Shown here: positions 1 through 6,341 of the stretch, one piece after another
How positions within the stretch are numbered: position 1 is the stretch's first letter
How the letters are laid out: each line of letters opens with the position of its first letter
Made by a program: the position numbers and the translations under genes
Notes under the pieces: model-generated
Databases searched by the model: none
The model's input: only the letters and a program-made list of their open reading frames with translations
Told to the model about the DNA's origin: nothing
DNA from: Methanomassiliicoccales archaeon
Lineage (GTDB): Archaea; Thermoplasmatota; Thermoplasmata; Methanomassiliicoccales; JACIVX01
NCBI GenBank assembly: GCA_028679985.1
Contig: JAJRAH010000118.1
Span: 1 to 8,979, forward strand
DNA: 8,979 nt
Reading direction: 5' to 3'

Positions 1-1307
1 GTGAAAGGGATTCTATAAGAATTGCGATGAGGGAGAGGATCGCTATCATGCTTCAGCGGACCTTCGCACTTTTCGGCGATCTGACTGTGATAGAGAACGT
101 TTTCGAAGCGCTTGGAGACAGATACAACGAGAAGGACAAGGTGGAGAAGGCAATCGAGCTCCTGACAATGGTGAATCTCCAGCACAGGGTCACTCACATA
201 GCTCGCGATCTCTCCGGCGGGGAGAAGCAGAGGTGCGTTCTGGCACGTCAACTCGCCAGGGACCCGATCCTTCTCCTTGCGGACGAACCGACTGGCACGT
301 TGGATCCGCAGACTGCAGAGATTGTTCATAAGTCATTGATTCATGCGGTGAAGATCAAGGGCATGACGATGGTCGTCACCTCGCACTGGCCGAAGGCGAT
401 AAATCGGCTCTCGAACAAGGCAATATGGCTCGAAGCCGGAGAGATGATGAAGAGGGGTGCCCCCGAGGAGGTCACGAAAGAGTTCATGATCGGATACGGT
501 CCGAAGGAGGTCGAAGAGGTACCGATCGGCCAGCCGATTGTGAAGGTCGAGAATGCCAAGAAGTACTTCTACTCGATCGTAAGAGGGGTCGTCAGGGCCG
601 TGGATGAAGTCTCTTTCGAAATAGGGGAGAAGGAAGTGTTCGGGCTTGTAGGCCTCAGCGGTGCGGGGAAGACGACCTTGTCGAGGATGATATCCGGAAT
701 CACGCCCGCCACGGACGGGAAGGTGTCGATCCGAATCGGGGATGAATGGGTCGACATGGCCGAAATGGGCCAGGCGGGCCGCGGGAGGGCCACTCCCTAC
801 ATCGGCATGCTTCACCAAGAGTACTGTCTGTACCCTTTCGACACGGTGCTGCAAAACATGACGGTCTGCATCGGCATGAAGATGCCAGCAGAGCTGGCAA
901 AGATGAAGACCGTGCAGGTTCTCGCCGGAGTGGGGTTCGACAACAGGGAAATAGAGCGTCTTCTGTACGCGTATCCCGAGTCCCTCAGCGTAGGGGAGAA
1001 GCAGCGCATCGCCCTCGCCCAGGTACTGATCAAGGAGCCTAGGCTTGTCATTCTCGACGAACCTACCGGCACGATGGACCCGATCACAAAGCTCTCGGTC
1101 GCGAAGTCGGTTCTGAACGCGCGCAAGGAGCTCGGCGAGACGTTTCTGATAGTCAGTCACGATATGGATTTCGTCGTGAATTGCTGTGACAGGGCTGCGA
1201 TGATGAAGAACGGCAAGATAGTCGCTCTCGGAGATCCGAAGGAGATTGTCGCAACCTTGAGCGGGACCGAAGAAGAAATCATGCTTCGTGGTGGGGTCGA
1301 GGCGTGA
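1..1307 (+). CDS. atwA: Methyl-coenzyme M reductase system component A2 (AtwA), 5'-truncated by the window edge
   Basis: This is a soluble twin-ABC ATPase that supplies ATP for reductive activation of MCR. The frame is open to the left edge: codons from position 3 read ERDSIRIA before the first internal Met at 27, so that Met is not the true start and the first Walker A lies outside the window. Numbering from Met 27, the first ABC domain shows the Q-loop (Gln10), signature LSGGEKQR (62-69), Walker B with ADEPTG (85-90) and H-loop SHWP (119-122). The second shows Walker A GLSGAGKT (209-216), Q-loop (Gln264), signature LSVGEKQR (320-327), Walker B VILDEPTG (341-348) and H-loop SHD (377-379). 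There are no membrane segments, which fits a cytosolic ABC protein and not a transporter. Roughly 100 residues are missing compared with the usual length of about 530-540. The stop overlaps the mcrC start in GTGA, so the two are probably co-translated. Confidence 0.93.
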   Translation, partial: ERDSIRIAMRERIAIMLQRTFALFGDLTVIENVFEALGDRYNEKDKVEKAIELLTMVNLQHRVTHIARDLSGGEKQRCVLARQLARDPILLLADEPTGTLDPQTAEIVHKSLIHAVKIKGMTMVVTSHWPKAINRLSNKAIWLEAGEMMKRGAPEEVTKEFMIGYGPKEVEEVPIGQPIVKVENAKKYFYSIVRGVVRAVDEVSFEIGEKEVFGLVGLSGAGKTTLSRMISGITPATDGKVSIRIGDEWVDMAEMGQAGRGRATPYIGMLHQEYCLYPFDTVLQNMTVCIGMKMPAELAKMKTVQVLAGVGFDNREIERLLYAYPESLSVGEKQRIALAQVLIKEPRLVILDEPTGTMDPITKLSVAKSVLNARKELGETFLIVSHDMDFVVNCCDRAAMMKNGKIVALGDPKEIVATLSGTEEEIMLRGGVEA

Positions 1308-1906
1308 AAGATCGGATCGGAAGGCACACGCGGTTCGTCGAATGTAGGGAATCCAGAGGTCTGGGCGTAGGAGGAGGTCTGGCGCAAAGGGCGACGATCT
1401 CGGAGAGCGGAAGGGACGTCGTCGCTGTGGCTATGGGCCCCGGCAAGCGGCACATCACCAAGCCCGTCTGCGAGATCACCTATGCTCTCAGAGAGGAGGG
1501 CATCGATACCAGCGTCATCGTCGTCAATGCCGGGTCCGGGGTGCCCGCCGATGCTCCGGACGTGAGTACGGGATCGATATTCGGACTCGACCAGATCGAA
1601 ATCGACCGGGTCCAGCAGTTCAAGCTCGCTCTCATACATCTGGGCAATGTGAGGAATCACATAATCTACAAGGCTCGATTGATCTTGAGGAACGTGGACA
1701 TTCCCGCGATCATTGTGTGTCAGGCCCCCGTTGATTTCGAGGACTTTGCAAGGATCGGAACCAAGACGCGCTTCGTGATGCCGAAGAAGGAGGACATCGC
1801 CACGAAAGGCAGGATAGTCGACATAGTCACAGGCGTCATACGAGGAGTCACTTGTCCTCAGACGAAGTTGGACGAGATCCTTTCCAAGGTGAAGAAGTAT
1901 CTCTGA
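1304..1906 (+). CDS. mcrC: McrC, methyl-coenzyme M reductase operon protein C
   Basis: McrC is a small subunit of the MCR activation complex. It is known to co-purify with Mmp3, Mmp7, Mmp17 and component A2, and it takes part in electron delivery to F430. The 200-residue protein shows the family landmarks: a Cys14 region (FVECRES), a Gly-rich GLGVGGGLAQR stretch (19-29), GPGKRHITKPVCEITY (45-60), VNAGSG (74-79), HLGNVRNHIIYKAR (112-125) and IPAIIVCQAPVDFEDFA (133-149). Cysteines are at 14, 56, 139 and 184. The start is GTG at 1304, which shares four bases with the atwA stop; a G-rich GTGGGG lies 7 bases upstream. The protein is homologous to Mmp7 later in this window, with Cys56 and Cys139 aligning to Mmp7 Cys90 and Cys163. 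Unusually, mcrC sits behind atwA, and no mcrB, mcrD, mcrG or mcrA is visible here. Confidence 0.94.
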   Translation: MKDRIGRHTRFVECRESRGLGVGGGLAQRATISESGRDVVAVAMGPGKRHITKPVCEITYALREEGIDTSVIVVNAGSGVPADAPDVSTGSIFGLDQIEIDRVQQFKLALIHLGNVRNHIIYKARLILRNVDIPAIIVCQAPVDFEDFARIGTKTRFVMPKKEDIATKGRIVDIVTGVIRGVTCPQTKLDEILSKVKKYL

Positions 1907-1917
1907 GTCGTGATAAT

Positions 1918-1939
1918 GGAGAAAGGAGGTTGTCTCTCC
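1918..1939 (+). terminator. Weak hairpin in the convergent mcrC / minus-strand gene gap
   Basis: A short inverted repeat (GGAGA at 1918-1922 against TCTCC at 1935-1939) lies 11 bases past the mcrC stop, in the 64-base gap between two convergent genes. The stem has only five pairs and no T-run follows it. Its position suits transcript ends from both sides, but the structure is weak, so this is a suggestion based on position. Confidence 0.2.
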
Positions 1940-1970
1940 CTGAGAAAACCGTAGATATGTGATGTAAGCT

Positions 1971-2555
1971 TCACTCAGCCTTCGAATTCCGCGCGATATC
2001 GAAGCCGATCAGATGTGTCCAGACTTTTCTTGTCATGTGTCCCATCGAGCTCCTGATCAAGTGATCGCAGGGGGTGGATATGCTGGCGGAGATCACGCTC
2101 GTCACGCCTTCGACGTCGTCGATCTCGTGGAATTCGATTTCCGGAACGAGGAAGAATGGCTCCCCGCTGATCTCGAGGCCATGGTACAGGACGAAATCCT
2201 CGCTGAGAAAATACACGTCGTCCCTTCTTCTCATCTCCTTTCGTCTGTCCTCGTTCAAGAATTCCCCGACTATCTGTCCCTTCTGGTCGAGCAGATATAT
2301 CGCATGGTCTGGCACGACGAAGGGAGTCTCGTGTGAACCGAGAACAACGACCAGGCACTTCTCCCTCTTCAGAGTCTCCCAGACGCCCTTGTTCACGAAG
2401 GGCATGAGACCTCCGACCGCACCGTTCTCCTCGGTCTGACGTTCGACGCTCGCTACTTTCTCCCTGAGATCCTCATCGAGGTACTTCATGTCCACGACGC
2501 CGGGTATGCTCCTTATCTTGTTCTCGACGTTGCGAAGTATCTCCTCCTCGTCCAT
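1971..2555 (-). CDS. Uncharacterised 194-residue protein splitting the activation cluster
   Basis: I do not recognise this family. The reading frame runs from ATG at 2555 down to TGA at 1971 and gives an acidic, soluble-looking protein with no signal peptide or membrane segment. The N-terminus (about 1-45) is charged and helical-looking. The middle (66-102) alternates hydrophobic strands (CLVVVLG, HAIYLLDQKGQIVGEFL). A basic patch KEMRRRDD (106-113) follows, then further strand-like segments (VYFLSEDFVLYHGLEI). Cysteines are at 67 and 163. It has a well-placed TATA-like element about 30 bases upstream of the ATG and no Shine-Dalgarno, as expected for a leaderless message. Overlapping plus-strand frames (up to 121 residues) look less protein-like. 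It is convergent with mcrC and divergent from mmp3, so it interrupts an otherwise co-directional locus. It is a probable real gene of unknown function; a tie to MCR rests on position alone. Confidence 0.75.
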   Translation of the reverse strand: MDEEEILRNVENKIRSIPGVVDMKYLDEDLREKVASVERQTEENGAVGGLMPFVNKGVWETLKREKCLVVVLGSHETPFVVPDHAIYLLDQKGQIVGEFLNEDRRKEMRRRDDVYFLSEDFVLYHGLEISGEPFFLVPEIEFHEIDDVEGVTSVISASISTPCDHLIRSSMGHMTRKVWTHLIGFDIARNSKAE

Positions 2556-2579
2556 GCGGCTCTCTCAACCAGCGATTCC

Positions 2580-2591
2580 GTATTAATAACT
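2580..2591 (-). promoter_or_regulatory. TATA-like promoter element of the minus-strand gene
   Basis: Read on the minus strand, the AT-rich stretch TTATTAATAC is centred near 2585, about 30 bases upstream of the ATG at 2555. Archaeal transcription usually starts 25-27 bases beyond the TATA centre. The message would then begin a few bases before the start codon, which agrees with the lack of a ribosome site. Confidence 0.5.
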
Positions 2592-2670
2592 TGACATTTG
2601 CCATCCACTTTGCTAGGTGAGTCCTCATTTGCAGTCGAAGTTGCATGCTGGCAACCCTGACTGTGTTGTG

Positions 2671-2683
2671 AAAAAGTATATAA
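2671..2683 (+). promoter_or_regulatory. BRE/TATA promoter of the mmp3-mmp7 operon
   Basis: An A-rich run (possible BRE, 2671-2675) leads straight into GTATATAA (2676-2683), the best archaeal TATA match in the window. Its centre near 2680 predicts transcription starting around 2705-2707. That lies downstream of the in-frame GTG at 2617 and the ATG at 2695, and just before the ATG at 2713. The element therefore argues for a leaderless or nearly leaderless mmp3 start at 2713 and for one promoter driving the whole six-gene operon. Confidence 0.6.
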
Positions 2684-2712
2684 CGCCGCTAGTGATGACA
2701 ATCGATGACCAG

Positions 2713-4272
2713 ATGATCGTCAAAGTCAACGGAGAACCCCTCGAGGCGAAAGAGGGCTCCTCGCTCGGGGATGTCCTAAAAGGGAGGCCGTATCAGAAGG
2801 GCTGCTTCGTAGCGGTGATCCGGTCGGCGGATCTGGTGAAGAAGGAAACGAACGAGTTCGAGATCTCGACCCCCAAGGGGAGGATGATCCTCCATCTGGA
2901 TGACACCGCTTTCGCAAGCGTGTTCAGGAGAGCGCTTGATCAAATCTCCGGGAAGAGCGTGCGGTGGAGAACCTCTAAGGTTCTCGCGGTCGGGGCCTTT
3001 CCGACAGATGTGAAGGTGAGCCGAGGGAAGCATCACTACTTCAGATACGATTGCTTCTTCACACTTGGAGGATTCGACAACAGAACGACATACATCATGG
3101 TCAGCAGGTTGGATCATGACGGCGAATATGGCGTCGAGGGGGGAGTCTTCGGCAGGATCACGATCGGCAGACACGTGCTGCAGATCCTGGACGAGGGGGA
3201 TAGAATCCTCGAGATCAAACCGGTAGTATTGGAGATGAGTGCGAAGGACGCGTTCATCACCAATGATATGAGAATGAAGGTAACCGACGGAATGTCGATA
3301 GAGAGCTATGTGGGCGTGAAGCTCAACAAGAACTCACCAGTCAATTGCGAGCACTTCCTAGTTGTCACGGAGAAAGGGACGCTCCCTGTCACAGACAGAA
3401 CCGAGACCTACGTTGCCTGCTCTTCCAACATGGACGTCTCGCTCGTCCCCGAGGTCATCTCGGTACGGGATGAGGATTCGGTCACTGTCAGGCACGAGGG
3501 GGCAGGGATGGGCCGGATATACTTATACAAGGTTCGACGGCAGCTGGCGCCAACACACAGCAACATAGGGACCGTCACTAAAGGTAAGGAGCTGTTGAGG
3601 CTTATCCCTGAAGGCAAGAACCTTACCATCATCCCGGAACCGACCAGAATCATGTCCATCGGAATGACGCAGAGCGATGGTCAGAGATTTCTCGCGGCGG
3701 CAGGTCTGGTTCAGGCGAGAAAGGGGGAGGTCGGCGACGACGCTATGGTTGTCGAACAGGAACCGGAGCTCACCGTCGAAGCCCTGGCGATGAAAGAGGT
3801 CGAGACTCTAGGCGTCTCCGCCGAAAGGATCAATGATCTGACGCTCGACGACGAGAAGGCGCCGAAAACTGCCCATTACATCAGGAAGATGACCGGGTTG
3901 GATCACAAGCCGATCGGGACGATGAAGGTGCATTTCACTTATCCAGATATGCCTCTCGTGACTTTCGAGGGGAACGCGAAAGAGGCCCTGGATCTCGTGC
4001 CGGAGGGCACGTTCGGCAAGGAATCAGGAAAAGGAGAGGTCGCCGTGACGAACATGTCCCGGCCGAATAGGGGTTTGATCGGCCTGAGATTGCAGGCCAG
4101 CAACGAGTTCGGTCCGACCGGGGAAGAGAGATACGGCACGAACGTAGTGGGACAGATCGTGAGCGACGTGGACCAGCTGATGAAGGATCTGAAGGACGGC
4201 GACGTGGTGTACGTGCGAGAGGTCAAGCCTAGGAAGAAGCCAAGGGGGGCCAGAAGTGGAAAACGAAAGTGA
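2713..4272 (+). CDS. mmp3: Methanogenesis marker protein 3 (MCR activation complex subunit)
   Basis: Mmp3 is a subunit of the purified MCR activation complex. From ATG 2713 the protein has 519 residues, close to the roughly 500 usual for this methanogen-specific family. It opens with MIVKVNGEPLEAKEGSSLGD (1-20), which looks like a ubiquitin-like/ThiS-type beta-grasp start. The C-terminal part (about 400-505) carries GLIGLRLQASNEFGPTG (454-470) and is cyclophilin-like, the likely reason relatives have been labelled peptidyl-prolyl isomerase. Cysteines are at 31, 114, 212 and 236. The tail is basic (KPRKKPRGARSGKRK). Start choice: GTG 2617 and ATG 2695 are also in frame, but the TATA box at 2676-2683 places transcription start near 2706, no Shine-Dalgarno precedes any of the candidates, and the family-like N-terminus begins at 2713. 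It is the first gene of the operon and overlaps mmp6. Confidence 0.9.
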   Translation: MIVKVNGEPLEAKEGSSLGDVLKGRPYQKGCFVAVIRSADLVKKETNEFEISTPKGRMILHLDDTAFASVFRRALDQISGKSVRWRTSKVLAVGAFPTDVKVSRGKHHYFRYDCFFTLGGFDNRTTYIMVSRLDHDGEYGVEGGVFGRITIGRHVLQILDEGDRILEIKPVVLEMSAKDAFITNDMRMKVTDGMSIESYVGVKLNKNSPVNCEHFLVVTEKGTLPVTDRTETYVACSSNMDVSLVPEVISVRDEDSVTVRHEGAGMGRIYLYKVRRQLAPTHSNIGTVTKGKELLRLIPEGKNLTIIPEPTRIMSIGMTQSDGQRFLAAAGLVQARKGEVGDDAMVVEQEPELTVEALAMKEVETLGVSAERINDLTLDDEKAPKTAHYIRKMTGLDHKPIGTMKVHFTYPDMPLVTFEGNAKEALDLVPEGTFGKESGKGEVAVTNMSRPNRGLIGLRLQASNEFGPTGEERYGTNVVGQIVSDVDQLMKDLKDGDVVYVREVKPRKKPRGARSGKRK

Positions 4273-4681
4273 GACGAGGATGATAGTCATAGCGCCGACG
4301 TCGGACATAACGCCCGACCGAGTCGTGAGATTCATCCACTCACTCGGGCGTCAGCTGACGATCAAGGAGACTTGCTATGGAGCGATGATCGAAGGAAGCA
4401 AGAAGGATGTTCGAGAGGCATTGAGTGAGGTCAGGAAGCTCGATCCCAATCGCATCTTTTCGAAGATCAGGGGCTACCCCATCGGCGACACGAGAAGGTG
4501 TCGCGCTCACCATGGTTCTCGTCCCGGTTTCACCCAGCTCGAGAAGGAGTGGAAGGACCTATCTCTGGTGGAGAAAGGACTGTCTGCTGCGGAAAGAGGG
4601 GAGAAGGTGAAGGAGCCGAAGAGGAAGGAGAAGATACCTGTCAAGAAGCTGAGAGACATCATCGAGGAGGTGAAGGAATGA
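4256..4681 (+). CDS. mmp6: Methanogenesis marker protein 6
   Basis: Mmp6 is a small MCR-associated marker protein with no established biochemical role. The 141-residue product has a strand-rich first half (MIVIAPTSDITPDRVVRFIH, 9-28), one cysteine at 40, and the family's diagnostic block GYPIGDTRRCRAHHGSRPGF (73-92, Cys82) followed by TQLEKEW (93-99). The last 40 residues are highly charged and helical. The start is uncertain: GTG at 4256 lies 17 bases inside mmp3 and has a purine-rich AAGGGGGG stretch upstream, while ATG at 4280 lies 7 bases beyond the mmp3 stop and gives MIVIAPTSD. The first eight residues before that ATG (MENESETR) look dispensable. It overlaps mmp5 in ATGA. The His/Cys/Arg-rich block could bind metal, phosphate or protein; the sequence does not decide. 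Confidence 0.88.
   Translation: MENESETRMIVIAPTSDITPDRVVRFIHSLGRQLTIKETCYGAMIEGSKKDVREALSEVRKLDPNRIFSKIRGYPIGDTRRCRAHHGSRPGFTQLEKEWKDLSLVEKGLSAAERGEKVKEPKRKEKIPVKKLRDIIEEVKE
4666..4673 (+). promoter_or_regulatory. Consensus Shine-Dalgarno site that fixes the mmp5 start
   Basis: GGAGGTGA, a full match to the archaeal 16S rRNA 3' end, sits four bases before ATG 4678 inside the end of mmp6. The reading frame remains open upstream to 4498 without resembling the family, so this site supports the internal start at 4678 and re-initiation after mmp6. Confidence 0.8.
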
Positions 4682-5112
4682 AGGTTTTCATCGTTCCGCC
4701 CAACAGTCTCATACTCTACGATCTTGTGGAGCGCTTTGGGCACGAGCCGCTGAGCGTGATGAAGGCGATAAGGGAGAGGGTCACGGACCTCGAGATAGAT
4801 TCTCCCCCGTTGAACGTCACGCCCGAGGACGTGAAGAAGGGGTTGAAGTACGCGGGGGTCGAGGTCCCTTCCGGCATCCGGGGGAGATTGGCTCTGTGGG
4901 GGCCGTTGATCGACCAAGCTGAAGCCGCGATTGTCATGGAAGACCCTCCCTACTCGTTCGGCTGCGTAGGGTGCTATCGCACCAATGAGATGGTCAAATA
5001 CCTTCTAAGGAAGAAAAGAATCCCGATTCTTGAGGTGCCCTACCCAGAGGATGAGGAGGGGGCGAAAAGGATGGTCTCAGAGATCAAGGAATTCCTGGAG
5101 GGGCTCAAATGA
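4678..5112 (+). CDS. mmp5: Methanogenesis marker protein 5
   Basis: Mmp5 is a marker protein of unknown activity found with MCR. The 144-residue protein starts MKVFIVPPNSLILYDLVERF (1-20), reads as an alternating strand/helix fold, and carries FGCVGCYRTNE (94-104), a Cys-x-x-Cys motif (Cys96, Cys99) at a predicted strand-helix turn. These are its only cysteines, so a metal or iron-sulfur site, or a redox dithiol, is possible; a shared cluster would need a partner or a dimer. The helical C-terminus (125-144) is charged. ATG 4678 is chosen because of the Shine-Dalgarno site four bases upstream and the 4-base overlap with mmp6; the open frame continues upstream to 4498 without family resemblance. 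It overlaps mmp15 in ATGA. Confidence 0.88.
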   Translation: MKVFIVPPNSLILYDLVERFGHEPLSVMKAIRERVTDLEIDSPPLNVTPEDVKKGLKYAGVEVPSGIRGRLALWGPLIDQAEAAIVMEDPPYSFGCVGCYRTNEMVKYLLRKKRIPILEVPYPEDEEGAKRMVSEIKEFLEGLK

Positions 5113-6341
5113 TCAAGATAGCTCAGCTCTCGTGCGGATCAGAGTACAGCGGTGTGCAGGGAGAGATCGAGAGGGCCGCGACCGCCGTCGGCGCAAAGAT
5201 GGTTTCTCCTGACATAGATCTCGAAGAGGTGGACAAGTCTGTGGAGAAGTTCGGGTTCTCCCCGACGAGCCCGCAGCTCAGACTGCTCATTGCGAGAGGG
5301 GTCGCTCTCACGGAGGGCAGGTACGATGCGGATGCGGTTTTCATCACGAGCTGTTTCAGGTGTGCAGAGGGAGCGTTGGTCAGGAACGAGATACGACGGT
5401 ACATTCAGAATCACTCTCGCATGCCTGTCGTCACTTACTCATTCACTGAGCGCACGAAAGCGGGGCAGATGCTCACGAGGATGGAGGCTCTCGTCACGAT
5501 TGTCTCTCGGAAGGAACTCCTCGCGAGGGAACGTCAGGTAGGCTTGACGCTCGGAATCGATTCCGGATCGTCCACTACGAAGGCCATGGTGATGAGGGAC
5601 AACGAAATCCTGGGGAAATACTGGCTGCCGACTGGCGAGGTACTATCGAGCGCGAGTGAAGCCGTCGATCATGCACTAAGCGAAGCCGGGGTCAGTCTGA
5701 ATGAGATCGAGGGCATAGGGGTCACTGGCTACGGTCGGTACATCATCGGCAAGAAGATGGGAGCGAAGCTCATCCAAGAAGAGCTCACGGTCAACTCGAA
5801 GGGCGCGGTCTGGCTCGCAGACAGGCAGAAGGGAGAGGCGACGATCATCGACATCGGAGGAATGGACAACAAGGCAATAACTGTGAGGGACGGGATTCCC
5901 GACAATTTCACCATGGGCGGAATATGCGCCGGCGCATCGGGGAGGTTCCTCGAGCTCGTCGCGAAGCGACTCAAGATCGAAATAACCGAGCTCGGGCAGC
6001 TTGCCGACAAGGGCAATTACAGGAAGGTGAACATGAACTCCTACTGCTCGATATTCGGCATTCAGGACCTAGTCACCTCTCTCGCAGAGGGCATGTCCGT
6101 CGAGGACGTCGCTTCGGCCGCTTGTCACAGTGTTGCAGAACAGGTGTTCGAGCAGCAGCTTCAGGAAATCGATATCAGGCAGCCTGTGATCCAGGTGGGG
6201 GGGACATCCCTCATCAGTGGCATGGTGACGGCGATGTCGGACGTCCTTGGTCAGAGACCGATAGTGCCTGCCATGTCGCAGTACATAGGTTCCGTCGGAG
6301 CTGCACTGCTCGCATCCGGATTCATAGAAGGTGGAAGATGA
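5109..6341 (+). CDS. mmp15: Methanogenesis marker protein 15, HgdC/BadF-type ATPase with extra N-terminal domain
   Basis: Mmp15 belongs to the BadF/BadG/HgdC ATPases (ASKHA fold). Its best-known relatives, activators of 2-hydroxyacyl-CoA dehydratases, use ATP to push an electron from a [4Fe-4S] cluster shared by two subunits. Seen here in 410 residues: an N-terminal domain (1-140) with Cys9 and SCFRC (Cys82-x-x-Cys85); phosphate-1 loop LGIDSGSSTTK (148-158); VTGYGR (205-210); phosphate-2 loop IIDIGGMDNK (246-255); GICAGASGRFLE (271-282, Cys273); NSYCSIFGIQDL (310-321, Cys313); and adenosine-motif residues QVGGTSL (362-368). Cys273 and Cys313 match the HgdC cluster ligands, so a dimer-bridging cluster is expected. 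The substrate or electron acceptor is unknown; by context it may serve MCR activation. Start ATG 5109 overlaps mmp5 in ATGA, with GGAGGGG just upstream. It overlaps mmp17 in the same way. Confidence 0.93.
   Translation: MIKIAQLSCGSEYSGVQGEIERAATAVGAKMVSPDIDLEEVDKSVEKFGFSPTSPQLRLLIARGVALTEGRYDADAVFITSCFRCAEGALVRNEIRRYIQNHSRMPVVTYSFTERTKAGQMLTRMEALVTIVSRKELLARERQVGLTLGIDSGSSTTKAMVMRDNEILGKYWLPTGEVLSSASEAVDHALSEAGVSLNEIEGIGVTGYGRYIIGKKMGAKLIQEELTVNSKGAVWLADRQKGEATIIDIGGMDNKAITVRDGIPDNFTMGGICAGASGRFLELVAKRLKIEITELGQLADKGNYRKVNMNSYCSIFGIQDLVTSLAEGMSVEDVASAACHSVAEQVFEQQLQEIDIRQPVIQVGGTSLISGMVTAMSDVLGQRPIVPAMSQYIGSVGAALLASGFIEGGR

Noticed and set aside
333..1160. 275-residue minus-strand open frame opposite atwA
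   Set aside because: It is a shadow of the ABC ATPase coding strand; the protein has no domain features and its composition mirrors the opposite codons.
1157..1660. 167-residue minus-strand frame opposite atwA and mcrC
   Set aside because: It overlaps two certain genes on the other strand and shows no motif of its own.
2013..2439. Plus-strand frames of 107 and 121 residues opposite the minus-strand gene
   Set aside because: They have Ser/Thr/Arg-rich, shadow-like composition and no plausible promoter or ribosome site; the minus-strand frame has a TATA-like element and a more protein-like sequence.
2617..2712. N-terminal extension of Mmp3 from GTG 2617 or ATG 2695
   Set aside because: Both starts lie before the transcription start predicted from the TATA box, have no ribosome site, and add residues unlike the family's beginning. 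ATG 2695 remains a minor possibility.
4498..4677. Upstream in-frame extension of Mmp5 (60 extra residues)
   Set aside because: The extension overlaps mmp6, has shadow-like composition and lacks family resemblance, while ATG 4678 has a consensus Shine-Dalgarno.
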